Source of the DNA: Pseudofrankia saprophytica
GTDB lineage: Bacteria; Actinomycetota; Actinomycetes; Frankiales; Frankiaceae
Assembly (NCBI RefSeq): GCF_000235425.2
Contig: NZ_KI912267.1
Location: 260,207-324,206, forward strand
Length of the DNA: 64,000 bases
Reading direction: 5' to 3'
The notes under the pieces were generated by a model. The model was not told the DNA's origin, searched no databases, and saw nothing but the letters and a program-made list of their open reading frames with translations. Shown here piece by piece: positions 25,277 through 33,406 of this stretch. The position numbers and the translations under genes were made by a program. Numbering within the stretch: position 1 is the stretch's first letter; each line of letters starts with the position of its first letter.

Positions 25277-26511
25277 AAGGTGACGGGCAGGCTCGCCAGT
25301 CCCCGCATCCAGAGGGACTCCTCCCAGCGCAGCTCGGCCGCGGGTACGGCCAGGCTGAGGTCGGGGAGCCGGTCGAGCAGGACCTCGATGGCGGTCTCGG
25401 CGATGACCTCGGACAGCTCCTGCGCCGGGAACGGGCAGCGATGCGGGCCGTGGCCGAACGCCAGGTGCGCCTGGTTGCCGCCGACGCTGGCCGCCTGGTC
25501 CGGGCGGATGTGCGGGTCGGCGTGCGCGGCGGCGATGCTGAGCACCAGCATGTCGCCGGCCTGGACCTGGTAGCCGCCCAGCTGGCAGGTCCGGGCGGCC
25601 CAGTACGCGCTCAGGTTCGCGAGTGGGGGATCCTCCCAGAGGACCTCGCCCATCGCCTGTCCGACGCTGCGCCGGCCGCCGGCGAGCGTCATGGCGAACC
25701 GGGCGTCGGTGAGCAGCAGCCGCACCGTGTTGCCGATCCAGTAGGCCGTCGGCTGCTGCCCGGCGGTGAGCACGTACTGCATGTCCTCGACGAGCTGGTC
25801 GTCCGGCGCCGCCAGCGGGTGGTTGACCATACCGGAGGCGACGTCGAACGTCGGCCGCTCGCGCCGCTGCCGGATCAGGTCCTGCATCCGGGCCAGCAGC
25901 CGTCCGTAGGCGACCGGCGCCTCGGCCGTGAGGTCCATCAGCACGATGAGGTCGCGCACCACGGCCGACGCCTCGTCCAGCGGGATGCCCAGCAGCCAGC
26001 ACACGACGTGCACGGGCATCCGCAGGGCGAACTCGCTCATCAGCTCGGCCCGGCCCGTGGCGGCGAACTCGTCGATCAGCAGGTCGGCGATCCGCTCGCA
26101 GCGCGACCGCAGCTCGAGCTGGTCGACGGCACCCAGCGCGTCGTGCAGCACGGTCGAGCGGCGTTCGTGTTCCTGGCCGCCCGACCTCATCACCGCCGCG
26201 CTGCCGAGGATCCACTGCAGCGACCAGTCCGCCGGGACGAGGTCGAGCGCGTTCCACGGCGTCTGCCGGTCGAACACCTCCGGGCGGGTCAGGACGTAGT
26301 GCATCTCCCGGTAGCTGAGCACCAGCCAGACCGGGAGGTCGCCCTCGAGCAGCGCCGGGGCCACCGCGCCGTGCCGGGCCCGCAGCTCGCGGAAGAACCC
26401 GGCCGCGTCCCGGTGGAACTCGTCGCCGTAGAGCCGGGCGGCGCCCACGTGCGCCGGGTAGCGGCTGGCCAGGACGGACGCGCGGTCCATGGCGGTGGTC
26501 AGATCAGTCAT
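25264..26511 (-). CDS. Conservon cytochrome P450, CYP157-like, lacking ExxR
   Basis: 415 aa. The heme loop FGHGPHRCPFPAQEL keeps the Cys thiolate ligand. The K-helix reads EVLWEDPP, so the normally invariant Arg of ExxR is replaced by Trp. The I-helix reads LTAGQQPTAYWI in place of AGxxT. Streptomyces CYP157 enzymes, also encoded in conservons, are known for this loss of ExxR. The ATG at 26511 follows GGGGGAG. It is the last gene of the cvn operon, 29 bp after cvnD. Substrate and redox partner are unknown; signalling or structural roles have been considered for this group. Confidence 0.87.
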   Translation of the reverse strand: MTDLTTAMDRASVLASRYPAHVGAARLYGDEFHRDAAGFFRELRARHGAVAPALLEGDLPVWLVLSYREMHYVLTRPEVFDRQTPWNALDLVPADWSLQWILGSAAVMRSGGQEHERRSTVLHDALGAVDQLELRSRCERIADLLIDEFAATGRAELMSEFALRMPVHVVCWLLGIPLDEASAVVRDLIVLMDLTAEAPVAYGRLLARMQDLIRQRRERPTFDVASGMVNHPLAAPDDQLVEDMQYVLTAGQQPTAYWIGNTVRLLLTDARFAMTLAGGRRSVGQAMGEVLWEDPPLANLSAYWAARTCQLGGYQVQAGDMLVLSIAAAHADPHIRPDQAASVGGNQAHLAFGHGPHRCPFPAQELSEVIAETAIEVLLDRLPDLSLAVPAAELRWEESLWMRGLASLPVTFTPA

Positions 26512-26540
26512 CGGGTCTCCCCCAACCCTCGAAGAGCCCG

Positions 26541-27260
26541 TCAGGAACCGAGGCCGGCCGGCGCACCATGCGCGGCCGGCGCACCATGCGCGGCCGGCGA
26601 GCCGTGCGCGGCGGTGGACAGCGCCAGCACATGGTCGACGAGCCCGATCAGGACCGCCTTGCTCGACTCGCGAGCACGGGCGTCGCAGTCGATCAGCGGC
26701 ACCTCGGGACTGAGCGACAGCGCGTCGCGCACCTCGTCGAGCGAGTGGGCCGGCGCGCCGAAGTTGTTGCGGGCGACGACGAACGGCACCTTCTGGTGCT
26801 CCAGCCGGTCGATCGCGTACCAGGAGTCCTGGACCCGGCGGGTGTCGACCAGCACGACGGCGCCGAGCGTGCCGGCGAACAGCCGGTCCCACAGGAACCA
26901 GAACCGCTCCTGGCCCGGCGCCCCGAACAGGTAGAGCACAAGGTGGTCGTCGAGGCTGATCCGGCCGAAGTCGAAGGCGACCGTCGTGGTGTTCTTGCCT
27001 CGCAGCCCCGCGGTGTCGTCGATGCCGACGCCGGCCTCGGTCATGACCTCCTCGGTGGACAGCGGGCGGATCTCGCTGACCGCCCGCACCATCGTGGTCT
27101 TGCCGACACCGAACCCGCCGACGACGACGATCTTCAGGCCTTCGCGGACCGTCTCGCGCAGCGGCGCCAGCATCCGCGGCTCGGCGGGCTCGCCGCGCCC
27201 CGGGAAGAAGGCGGACCCGGCCCGCGGCGAGGCGGCCGTCCTAGAGCCGGCGGAGTCCAA
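26541..27260 (-). CDS. cvnD: Conservon GTP-binding protein CvnD
   Basis: A Ras/MglA-like small GTPase. The P-loop is VVVGGFGVGKTTMVRAV, switch II YLFGAPGQERFWFLWDRLF, and the base-recognition region VVARNNFGAP departs from NKxD as CvnD proteins usually do. From the TTG at 27260 it is 239 aa and overlaps the cvnC stop; the ATG at 27173 would shorten it to 210 aa and still keep the fold. The tail holds a near-duplicated AAHGAPAAHGAPA segment. CvnD works with CvnA-C in a membrane-associated G-protein-like signalling complex. Confidence 0.88.
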   Translation of the reverse strand: MDSAGSRTAASPRAGSAFFPGRGEPAEPRMLAPLRETVREGLKIVVVGGFGVGKTTMVRAVSEIRPLSTEEVMTEAGVGIDDTAGLRGKNTTTVAFDFGRISLDDHLVLYLFGAPGQERFWFLWDRLFAGTLGAVVLVDTRRVQDSWYAIDRLEHQKVPFVVARNNFGAPAHSLDEVRDALSLSPEVPLIDCDARARESSKAVLIGLVDHVLALSTAAHGSPAAHGAPAAHGAPAGLGS

Positions 27261-27615
27261 CGAGCACCTCTCTCAGCAACTCGGGGTGGGCGTACGGGAG
27301 TTCGACCGCCGAGCGGCGCGGCGCGGACCTGGCCGGCTGGCGGACCATGATGCGGCCGGCGTCGAGCAGGTCGCACAGCAGGATCCGGGTGACGCTGATC
27401 GGCAGGCGCAGGTGGGCCGCGATCTCCACGACGGCCCGCGCGGAGCGGCAGAACCGCAGGATGCCGGCGTGCTCCGACTGCATCCCCGGGCTGGGGTCGC
27501 ACTCGGCGATGACGAGGGTGACCAGGTCGAAGGTGTCGACGTCCGCCCGGCTGCGCCCACCGGTGATCGTGTAGAGCCGGTCCGGGTTCTCCCGGTCGAT
27601 GTTGCCGCGGGTCAC
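27241..27615 (-). CDS. cvnC: Conservon DUF742 protein CvnC
   Basis: 124 aa, GTG start at 27615 inside the cvnB stop (GTGA overlap). The DUF742 core RLYTITGGRSRADVDTFDLVTLV, the helix-turn-helix-like EIAAHLRLPISVTRILLCDLLDAG and the closing PELLREVLVGLRRL are all present. The protein is thought to act as the DNA-binding-like adaptor of the conservon complex. Confidence 0.92.
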   Translation of the reverse strand: MTRGNIDRENPDRLYTITGGRSRADVDTFDLVTLVIAECDPSPGMQSEHAGILRFCRSARAVVEIAAHLRLPISVTRILLCDLLDAGRIMVRQPARSAPRRSAVELPYAHPELLREVLVGLRRL

Positions 27616-28034
27616 GCCGGAGCCACCGTGGCCCTCAGGTCGCGGGCCGGCGCGCTGAGGTACTCGCCGATCTGCTCGACCAGCTCGTTCATGTTGTGGC
27701 CGATCACGCCCGCGTCGGCGTCCTCGGTGGCGATGACCGCGAGATGGGCGCCCTCGCCGGCCTCGACGATGAACAGCAGGCCGCCGTGGAACTCCGTCAT
27801 GGACTGGCGGACCCCGCCGGTGCCGTCGCCGAACTCGGCGGACGCGCCGTGCGCGAGGCTCTGGATGCCCGACGCGATGGCCGCCAGTTGGTCGGCCGCG
27901 TCGACGGTGAGCCCGGAGGTGCGGCACATCTTCAGACCGTCCCGCGACAGCACCAGCGCGTGCCGGGCGCCCGGGGTGCGTTCGAGGAGGCTCTCGAGCA
28001 GCCAGTCGAGGTCGCGTTCGTTGGTCTTCATCAT
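27612..28034 (-). CDS. cvnB: Conservon roadblock/LC7 protein CvnB
   Basis: 140 aa with two adjacent ATG codons (28034, 28031). The roadblock fold is evident in LDWLLESLLERTPGARHALVLSRDGL, SGIQSLAHGASAEFG and LAVIATEDADAGVIGHNMNEL. Roadblock proteins regulate small GTPases, here CvnD. Overlaps cvnC by 4 bp and lies 54 bp after cvnA. Confidence 0.92.
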   Translation of the reverse strand: MMKTNERDLDWLLESLLERTPGARHALVLSRDGLKMCRTSGLTVDAADQLAAIASGIQSLAHGASAEFGDGTGGVRQSMTEFHGGLLFIVEAGEGAHLAVIATEDADAGVIGHNMNELVEQIGEYLSAPARDLRATVAPA

Positions 28035-28088
28035 CGGGTCGCGGGGCCGCCGCGGGTCCGCTGCCCACGGCAGGTCGGCCCCTGCCTC

Positions 28089-29651
28089 CTATCTGGCTGG
28101 GTCGGTTGCTGGGTCGGCGGTGCCGGTGTCCTGCGCCGGCGGCTGGCCGGCGGTGCCGGCCGGGCCGGTGTCGGCGGACCGGGCCCGCGCGCCCGCCTGC
28201 TGGAAGGCGCCGAACCGCGCGCCGGGCGACGTCGTGGCCGCGGTCGGCCGGCTGGCCTCATCGGCGGGAGGGCCGTCCGGGGGAGCCGTCAGTGCCGCCA
28301 CCGTGCGCGCGGAGCCGGCGAGCGTCTCGCCGCGGCCCCGCTTCGGCAGCGGATCCGGCTCGCCCGGCTGGCGCGCCGCCGCGCGCGCCGGAAGCGCCGC
28401 GGGTTCGCTGGGCTGCGCCGCCGCCGGCTGCCGGCCACTCTGCCCGGCGCCCGCCTGCCCCGCCGCCGCCGGCGCGTGCGCCCCGGGCAGCGGCGTGCCC
28501 TCCGGTCGCGGCTGGGTGATGAGCTGGCGGGGGACGATGACGATCACGCCGGTGCCACCGCGGGACGAGGGGCGGAAGGACACGGTGAGCCCGTACTTGC
28601 GGGCGAGCGAGCCGACGACGGCCAGGCCCAGGCGGGTGCCGGAAAGCGTGGTCAGGTCGAGCGCCTCGGCCGAGACGGCCCGCTCCGCCCGCCGCAGCGC
28701 CGCCGGGCCCATGACCAGGCCGCCGTCCTCGATGGTGACGACGATGCCGGCCTGGACCTCTTCGACGTAGACGTGCACCTCCTCCGACGGCGGGGAGAAG
28801 CTGGTCGCGTTGTCCATCAGCTCGGCGAGGGCGTGCATGACACCCTCGGCCGCGTAGCCGGCGACGGCGGCGGTGCAGGTCGAGTGCAGCCGGACCCGCT
28901 GGTAGGCGCTGATCCGCCCGAGCGCGCCGCGCAGGATGCTCTCCATGACGATCGGCTTGGTCCAGCGCCGGCCGGAGCGGGCGCCGGTGAGCACCGCGAT
29001 GGAGTCGGCGAGCCGGCCGGCCTGGGAGACGCTGTGGTCGAGGCGCAGCAGGTCACCGAGGACCTCCTCGCTGTGCCGGTCCTCCATGTCCCGCAGGTCG
29101 GCGAGCATGCTGGTGGCCAGCGCCTGGACCCGGCCGGCGGCGTTCGCGCAGGCGGCCATCGCGGCGGCGCGCATCCGTTCGCCGCGGCCGACCTCCTCGG
29201 CCAGCGTCCGCAGGATCCGCTGCTCGGCGGCGTCGGACGGCGCCGGCCCGCCGCCCGCCAGCGCCTCCTGCGCCGAGATGCCGTCGCGCAGCTGAGCGAC
29301 GATCTTCGGCAGGGTGTCGTCGGCGAGCTGGGTGAGCTCGGCTGCCCGTCGCTCGGCCTGGGCGTCGAGGGCCGCCACCCGGTCGGCGAGCCGCGCCGTG
29401 CCGGCCGCCTGGCGGATCGCGAGGACGACGGTCACGGCCGCGGCGGCCAGGCCCACGAGCACCGCGACACTGACCGAGGCCCGCGCGGACGACGGGGTCA
29501 TCGCGATCGCGCACAGCGCGGCGACGGCGATGACCAGCAGCGCGGTGAGCAGCACGGTGCGGTTCGGGCCGGCGACGGGCTGGCGGCGCGCGGACGTGCC
29601 GGCCGAGAAGGTGTCGGCCCGCCCGCGAGCGGGCCCGAGTACACGTGGCAT
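28089..29651 (-). CDS. cvnA: Conservon sensor histidine kinase-like protein CvnA
   Basis: 520 aa from ATG 29651 with GAGGAA upstream. Two TM helices near the N-terminus (TVLLTALLVIAVAALCAIAM and SVAVLVGLAAAAVTVVLAI) are followed by a coiled coil, a dimerisation helix with LLRLDHSVSQAGRLADSIAVL and an HATPase domain with N-box HALAELMDNATSFSPP and G1 region VVTIEDGGLVMG. The last about 120 residues are Pro/Ala-rich and disordered. No extracellular sensor domain beyond a very short loop. An in-frame GTG about 25 codons upstream with good codon bias is an alternative start. Confidence 0.9.
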   Translation of the reverse strand: MPRVLGPARGRADTFSAGTSARRQPVAGPNRTVLLTALLVIAVAALCAIAMTPSSARASVSVAVLVGLAAAAVTVVLAIRQAAGTARLADRVAALDAQAERRAAELTQLADDTLPKIVAQLRDGISAQEALAGGGPAPSDAAEQRILRTLAEEVGRGERMRAAAMAACANAAGRVQALATSMLADLRDMEDRHSEEVLGDLLRLDHSVSQAGRLADSIAVLTGARSGRRWTKPIVMESILRGALGRISAYQRVRLHSTCTAAVAGYAAEGVMHALAELMDNATSFSPPSEEVHVYVEEVQAGIVVTIEDGGLVMGPAALRRAERAVSAEALDLTTLSGTRLGLAVVGSLARKYGLTVSFRPSSRGGTGVIVIVPRQLITQPRPEGTPLPGAHAPAAAGQAGAGQSGRQPAAAQPSEPAALPARAAARQPGEPDPLPKRGRGETLAGSARTVAALTAPPDGPPADEASRPTAATTSPGARFGAFQQAGARARSADTGPAGTAGQPPAQDTGTADPATDPAR

Positions 29652-30637
29652 CGCGATCAGTTCCTCGTCCACATCGTCGTCCCGATCGTCGTCCCGGCCG
29701 CCCGGGCGGCCGCGCCGGCGGCGCACGCCCGGACCGGCGCGGCAGTGAGGCCGCCCGTCAAAAACTCTGGATTCACGGCCTCTGGATTCACGGCTGAGCG
29801 CGGCGGGTGCGCGGGCCGGCGCGGAATGCGCGACAGAGGCACAGCGCGCCCCGCAGGCTTTCTCGACACCGCGACCACTCCTCGGCCATCCCCCCGGACA
29901 CGCAATGGAGCCGGCCGGCCGCGTGGGGCGTTTGACCCGGTGCGGGCGTTGGTCCCCTGTGCCGTCCGTCACCCGATGCTAGGGAGACCACGCGCACGGG
30001 CCCCATTCAGCCAGCGCCGCCACTGGCCGGCCGACCAGGGCCGAGTGGGTGACATGTGTTCACGTTGTTTCGCCGATGGACGCCGCGTTTCGATGCCCAT
30101 CTCGCGGGGGGCCTGGATTTGGCAACCGGTAATAATCGGGTGATTACTCTGAACATCAGCACCGACTTGCCCCGGAATAGTCGTCGTGGGTGATCCTCGA
30201 CGCGCATCCGGGACATTTCGCCAGCACCGCCGCGGCGCTCGCGCACTTGAACCTGGACAAATCGGGACCTTTGGTCTTAAGCGGCGTTCCCCGTCCGCCG
30301 GCCGCGCTGATCCCCGCCATCCAGGGCGCCATCGTCACAGGCAGCGACTGTCGGCGGGCGCGCCCACGGTCGCGAATGAACGATCTTGGGTCGCGCCACA
30401 ACACCGAAGGCCACGCGGGAGACACGTCCGGTGTGCCGAGGTTTTCTCCTCGTTGCGTCGACGGCCAACCGTCGTCCCGGGGCGGTCGCCGAGCGCGGCC
30501 GGGCGCCTGAAAGCCCCGGTGGGCGGCCACTCGGACGAGCGGGCGGCCCACTCCGCCTCGGTGACGGTGAGTTCGGACGACGTGGCTTCGCGGGAGCTGG
30601 TGCGGCGGACTGTGGTTCGGCGGAATGGGTTCGGGCG
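29652..30637. other. 986-bp intergenic stretch carrying the conservon promoter region
   Basis: No ORF here has a recognisable product or consistent codon bias; small open frames on both strands look random. Two adjacent copies of CTCTGGATTCACGG near 29766-29795, and an A/T-rich GTAAT-N9-ATTAC dyad near 30131-30149, are the only structured elements. Since cvnA reads leftward from 29651, its promoter must lie in this stretch. Confidence 0.55.
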
Positions 30638-31909
30638 TCAGCGACGCAGCAGGCGACCGGGGCCGCCCGGAACGACACGCATGGCGTCGGCCGGGGGGCG
30701 CCGGCCCGGCGGGAAGAGCGCGAGGACCGACCCGCCGAACCCGCCGCCGACCATCCGCGCGCCGGCCGCGCCGAGGTCCCGCAGGCGGGCCACCGTCTCC
30801 TCCACCTCGGGCACCGACACGTCGTAGAGGTCACGCAGGCTGGCGTGCGACGCGTCGAGCACCCGGCCGAGCTCCGGCAGGTCGCCAGCGCGCAGCGCCG
30901 CCACCGCGCCCCGGACCCGCTCGTTCTCCGCCAGCACGTGGCGCACCCGGCGGCCCAGGGGCTCGGGCAGCCGACCGGGCGCGTCCGGGTCCGCCTCGCG
31001 CAGCGAGCTGATCCCGAGCAGCTCGCAGGCGCGGGCGCACTCGGCCCTGCGGGTGTTGTAGCCGGACGCCGCGATCGCGTGCCGGACCCCGGAGTCGACC
31101 GTCACGAGCCGCCACCGGCCCAGGTCGAGACGCACCGCCTCGACGCCCGCCGGCACCGCCGCCGGACCGCCGCCCGTCCGGCCGGCACCGACCTGCCAGC
31201 GCCCCGGCGGGCGAGGCACGGCCCGCGCGGAAGGCGCCGCGGGCGCGGGCGGCGGTGCGGACGCGGGCGGCGGCCCTGGAGCGGGTGCCACCGCGGGGTC
31301 GGGAGCGGGCGCGCCGACGGGCGCCTGATCACCCGTGGGCACCTGACCGGCGGCCACGCCGGCGGCCGGGTTGGCGGCCACGTCGGCGGCCAGGGCCTGG
31401 ATGTCCAGGCACAGGGCGTGGCCGGGCCGGCCGAACAGCGACGCGGTCTGGTCGAGCAGCCCGGTACGCGCGCCGACCCACTCGTTCTCCACCCGGGACA
31501 GCAGCCGGGCGAGCTGGCGGCGGTCCGGCTCGTCGTGCCCGCTGTGCGCCAGCAGCGCGAGCGCCAGCGCGACCTCGAGCGCCGCCGACGACGACAGGCC
31601 CGCGCCCCGGGGCAGCGTGCCGGTGACCGCCAGGCGCGCGGGCCGGACGGGGTATCCGGCCTCGGTGAGCAGGGCGACCACTCCGCGGGCGAACGAGCGC
31701 CAGCCCTCGGCGCGCGGGGGCACGGAGGCCGGGAACACGTCGTGCGAGCCGATGTCGACCGCGTGCACCCGCATCATGCCGTCCAGCGAAGGCCGTGCCC
31801 GCACCGTGACACCCAGCTCGATCGCGAACGGCAGGCACAGGCCGTCGTTGTAGTCGGTGTGCTCACCGACGAGGTTGACCCGGCCCGGCCCGAAGGCCAC
31901 CGCCGTCAC
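30638..31909 (-). CDS. galK: Galactokinase
   Basis: Phosphorylates galactose to Gal-1-P in the Leloir pathway. From GTG 31909 (423 aa, GGGTGGGG ribosome site) it opens MTAVAFGPGRVNLVGEHTDYNDG, the GHMP galactokinase signature. The ATP loop is LPRGAGLSSSAALEVALAL and motif 3 is GARMVGGGFGGSVLALF. An about 80-residue Ala/Pro/Gly insertion (from AADVAANPAAG to PPGRWQVGAG) separates the two halves, presumably an exposed loop. A longer reading from GTG 32182 (514 aa) would add a GP(D/E)L repeat tail. It follows galT on the same strand. Confidence 0.9.
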   Translation of the reverse strand: MTAVAFGPGRVNLVGEHTDYNDGLCLPFAIELGVTVRARPSLDGMMRVHAVDIGSHDVFPASVPPRAEGWRSFARGVVALLTEAGYPVRPARLAVTGTLPRGAGLSSSAALEVALALALLAHSGHDEPDRRQLARLLSRVENEWVGARTGLLDQTASLFGRPGHALCLDIQALAADVAANPAAGVAAGQVPTGDQAPVGAPAPDPAVAPAPGPPPASAPPPAPAAPSARAVPRPPGRWQVGAGRTGGGPAAVPAGVEAVRLDLGRWRLVTVDSGVRHAIAASGYNTRRAECARACELLGISSLREADPDAPGRLPEPLGRRVRHVLAENERVRGAVAALRAGDLPELGRVLDASHASLRDLYDVSVPEVEETVARLRDLGAAGARMVGGGFGGSVLALFPPGRRPPADAMRVVPGGPGRLLRR

Positions 31910-31978
31910 GGCCCCCCACCCGCCCCGGCCGGCGGGCCGGCCGCGGCGCACCCGGGACCGGCGCGGCGCGTCCACCGG

Positions 31979-32050
31979 CCCGTCCAGCTCGTCAGGCCCG
32001 TCCAGCTCGTCAGGCCCACCCAGCTCGCCCGGCCCACCCAGATCGCCCGG
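31979..32050. repeat. Four tandem 18-bp units at the galT-galK junction
   Basis: CCCGTCCAGCTCGTCAGG occurs twice and is followed by two diverged copies (CCCACCCAGCTCGCCCGG and CCCACCCAGATCGCCCGG). The 18-bp period keeps frame, so it encodes a hexapeptide repeat if galK starts at 32182, or lies in the 5' leader if galK starts at 31909. Confidence 0.8.
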
Positions 32051-32214
32051 CTCCTGGCGAGAGGGCGAGCCGGAACCGGCTGACGCGGCACCCGCTGTCC
32101 TGGCGCCACCTCCCCCGGCGACCTGGCCGTCCGTCACGCATATGCGAACGCCCGGCATCCGCGAGACGATCCGCTGGCCCACCTGCGTGCGTCTCGCCGC
32201 GCCTCCGAGCCCGC

Positions 32215-33369
32215 CTAACCGGCGGCGCGCAGCAGGGCGGCGGCGCGCTCGGGCTCGACGTCGTTGATGTAGACCCCCATCGCGGACTCGCTGCCAGCGA
32301 GGTACTTGAGCCTGTCCGGGGCGCGCCGGTTGGAGAACACGCGCAGCCGCAGGTGTGCCCAGCGCCGGCCGGCCCGCACGGGGGCCTGCTCCCAGGCGGC
32401 GACGTAGGGCATCTTCACGCCGAGGACCCGGTCGAAACGGCGCAGGACATCCAGGTAGAGCGACGGGAACTCGGCCCGCTCGCCCTCGTCGAGGGCGGGC
32501 AGATCGGGAACATGCCGGCGCGGGTAGATCGACACCTCGAACGGCCAGCGGGCGGCGAACGGAACGAAGGCGATCCAGGCGTCCGTCGAGGCGACGACGC
32601 GGGCGCCGGCGGCCTCCTCAGCGGCGACGGCCTCGCAGTGCTGGCAGCATCCCCGCCGACGTGCGACGCGGATCATCGTCGCCAGCGGCGTCGGGACGAA
32701 CGGGTAGGCGTAGATCTGGCCGTGCGGGTGGCCGAGCGTCACCCCGATCTCCTCGCCGCGGTTCTCGAAGACGAACACGCTCGCGACGGCGGGCAGGCGG
32801 CCGAGCGCCGCGGTGCGGTCGGTCCAGGCCGCGAGGACCGTCCCGGCCCGGCGCGGTGTGAGCGCCGCGAACGAGGCGTCGTGGTCGGTGGTGAAGCAGA
32901 CGACCTCGCAGCGCCCCTCGCCGGGCCGGGCGGCGAACGGGCCGGCCAGCTCCCTCGGCCGGCCCGCCACCGACGCGGGCGGGCCACCCTCGCCGGGGCT
33001 CGGCGGGCCCAGCGCCGGCAGGCCCAGCGCGGGCAGGCCGAGCGCGGGGAATCGGTTCTCGAAGACCGCGACGTCGTAGTCCTCGGGAACCTCGGTCTCC
33101 CGGCCCGGCCGGCTGGGGCACAGCGGACAGTCTGCGACCGCCGGTAGATGCGTCCGCCCCTGCCGGTGCGCGGCGATGACCACCCACTCGTCGGTCAGCG
33201 GATCGTGGCGCAGCTCGGACGGCGGCCGGGCCACCGGCACGAGGCCGCGCCGGTCGGGATCGCCGTGGTGGCGGCCCGGCTCGTCGTCGAAGTAGATGAG
33301 CTCCCGGCCGTCGGACAGCAGCACCGCCGTCCGGCTGGCGCCAGCCTCGGTCACGTCCGCCGCCGTCAC
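32215..33369 (-). CDS. galT: Galactose-1-phosphate uridylyltransferase
   Basis: Transfers UMP between UDP-glucose and Gal-1-P. From GTG 33369 it is 384 aa. RHDPLTDEWVVIAAHRQGRTH is the N-terminal signature, CPLC the zinc-site pair, and GVTLGHPHGQIYAYPF holds the HPHGQ nucleophilic-histidine motif. A Gly/Pro-rich insertion with LGLPALGLPALGPPSPG lies near residue 105, and the matching DNA has a short internal repeat. It heads the galT-galK pair; no galE is in the window. Confidence 0.93.
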   Translation of the reverse strand: MTAADVTEAGASRTAVLLSDGRELIYFDDEPGRHHGDPDRRGLVPVARPPSELRHDPLTDEWVVIAAHRQGRTHLPAVADCPLCPSRPGRETEVPEDYDVAVFENRFPALGLPALGLPALGPPSPGEGGPPASVAGRPRELAGPFAARPGEGRCEVVCFTTDHDASFAALTPRRAGTVLAAWTDRTAALGRLPAVASVFVFENRGEEIGVTLGHPHGQIYAYPFVPTPLATMIRVARRRGCCQHCEAVAAEEAAGARVVASTDAWIAFVPFAARWPFEVSIYPRRHVPDLPALDEGERAEFPSLYLDVLRRFDRVLGVKMPYVAAWEQAPVRAGRRWAHLRLRVFSNRRAPDRLKYLAGSESAMGVYINDVEPERAAALLRAAG

Positions 33370-33406
33370 GCCGCCGTCACGGCCTAGACGGTACCGGTGC
33401 GCCCGA

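Noticed and set aside
30190-30510. 106-aa plus-strand ORF in the gap upstream of the conservon
   Set aside because: No coding bias, no ribosome site and no recognisable features; other frames are equally open.
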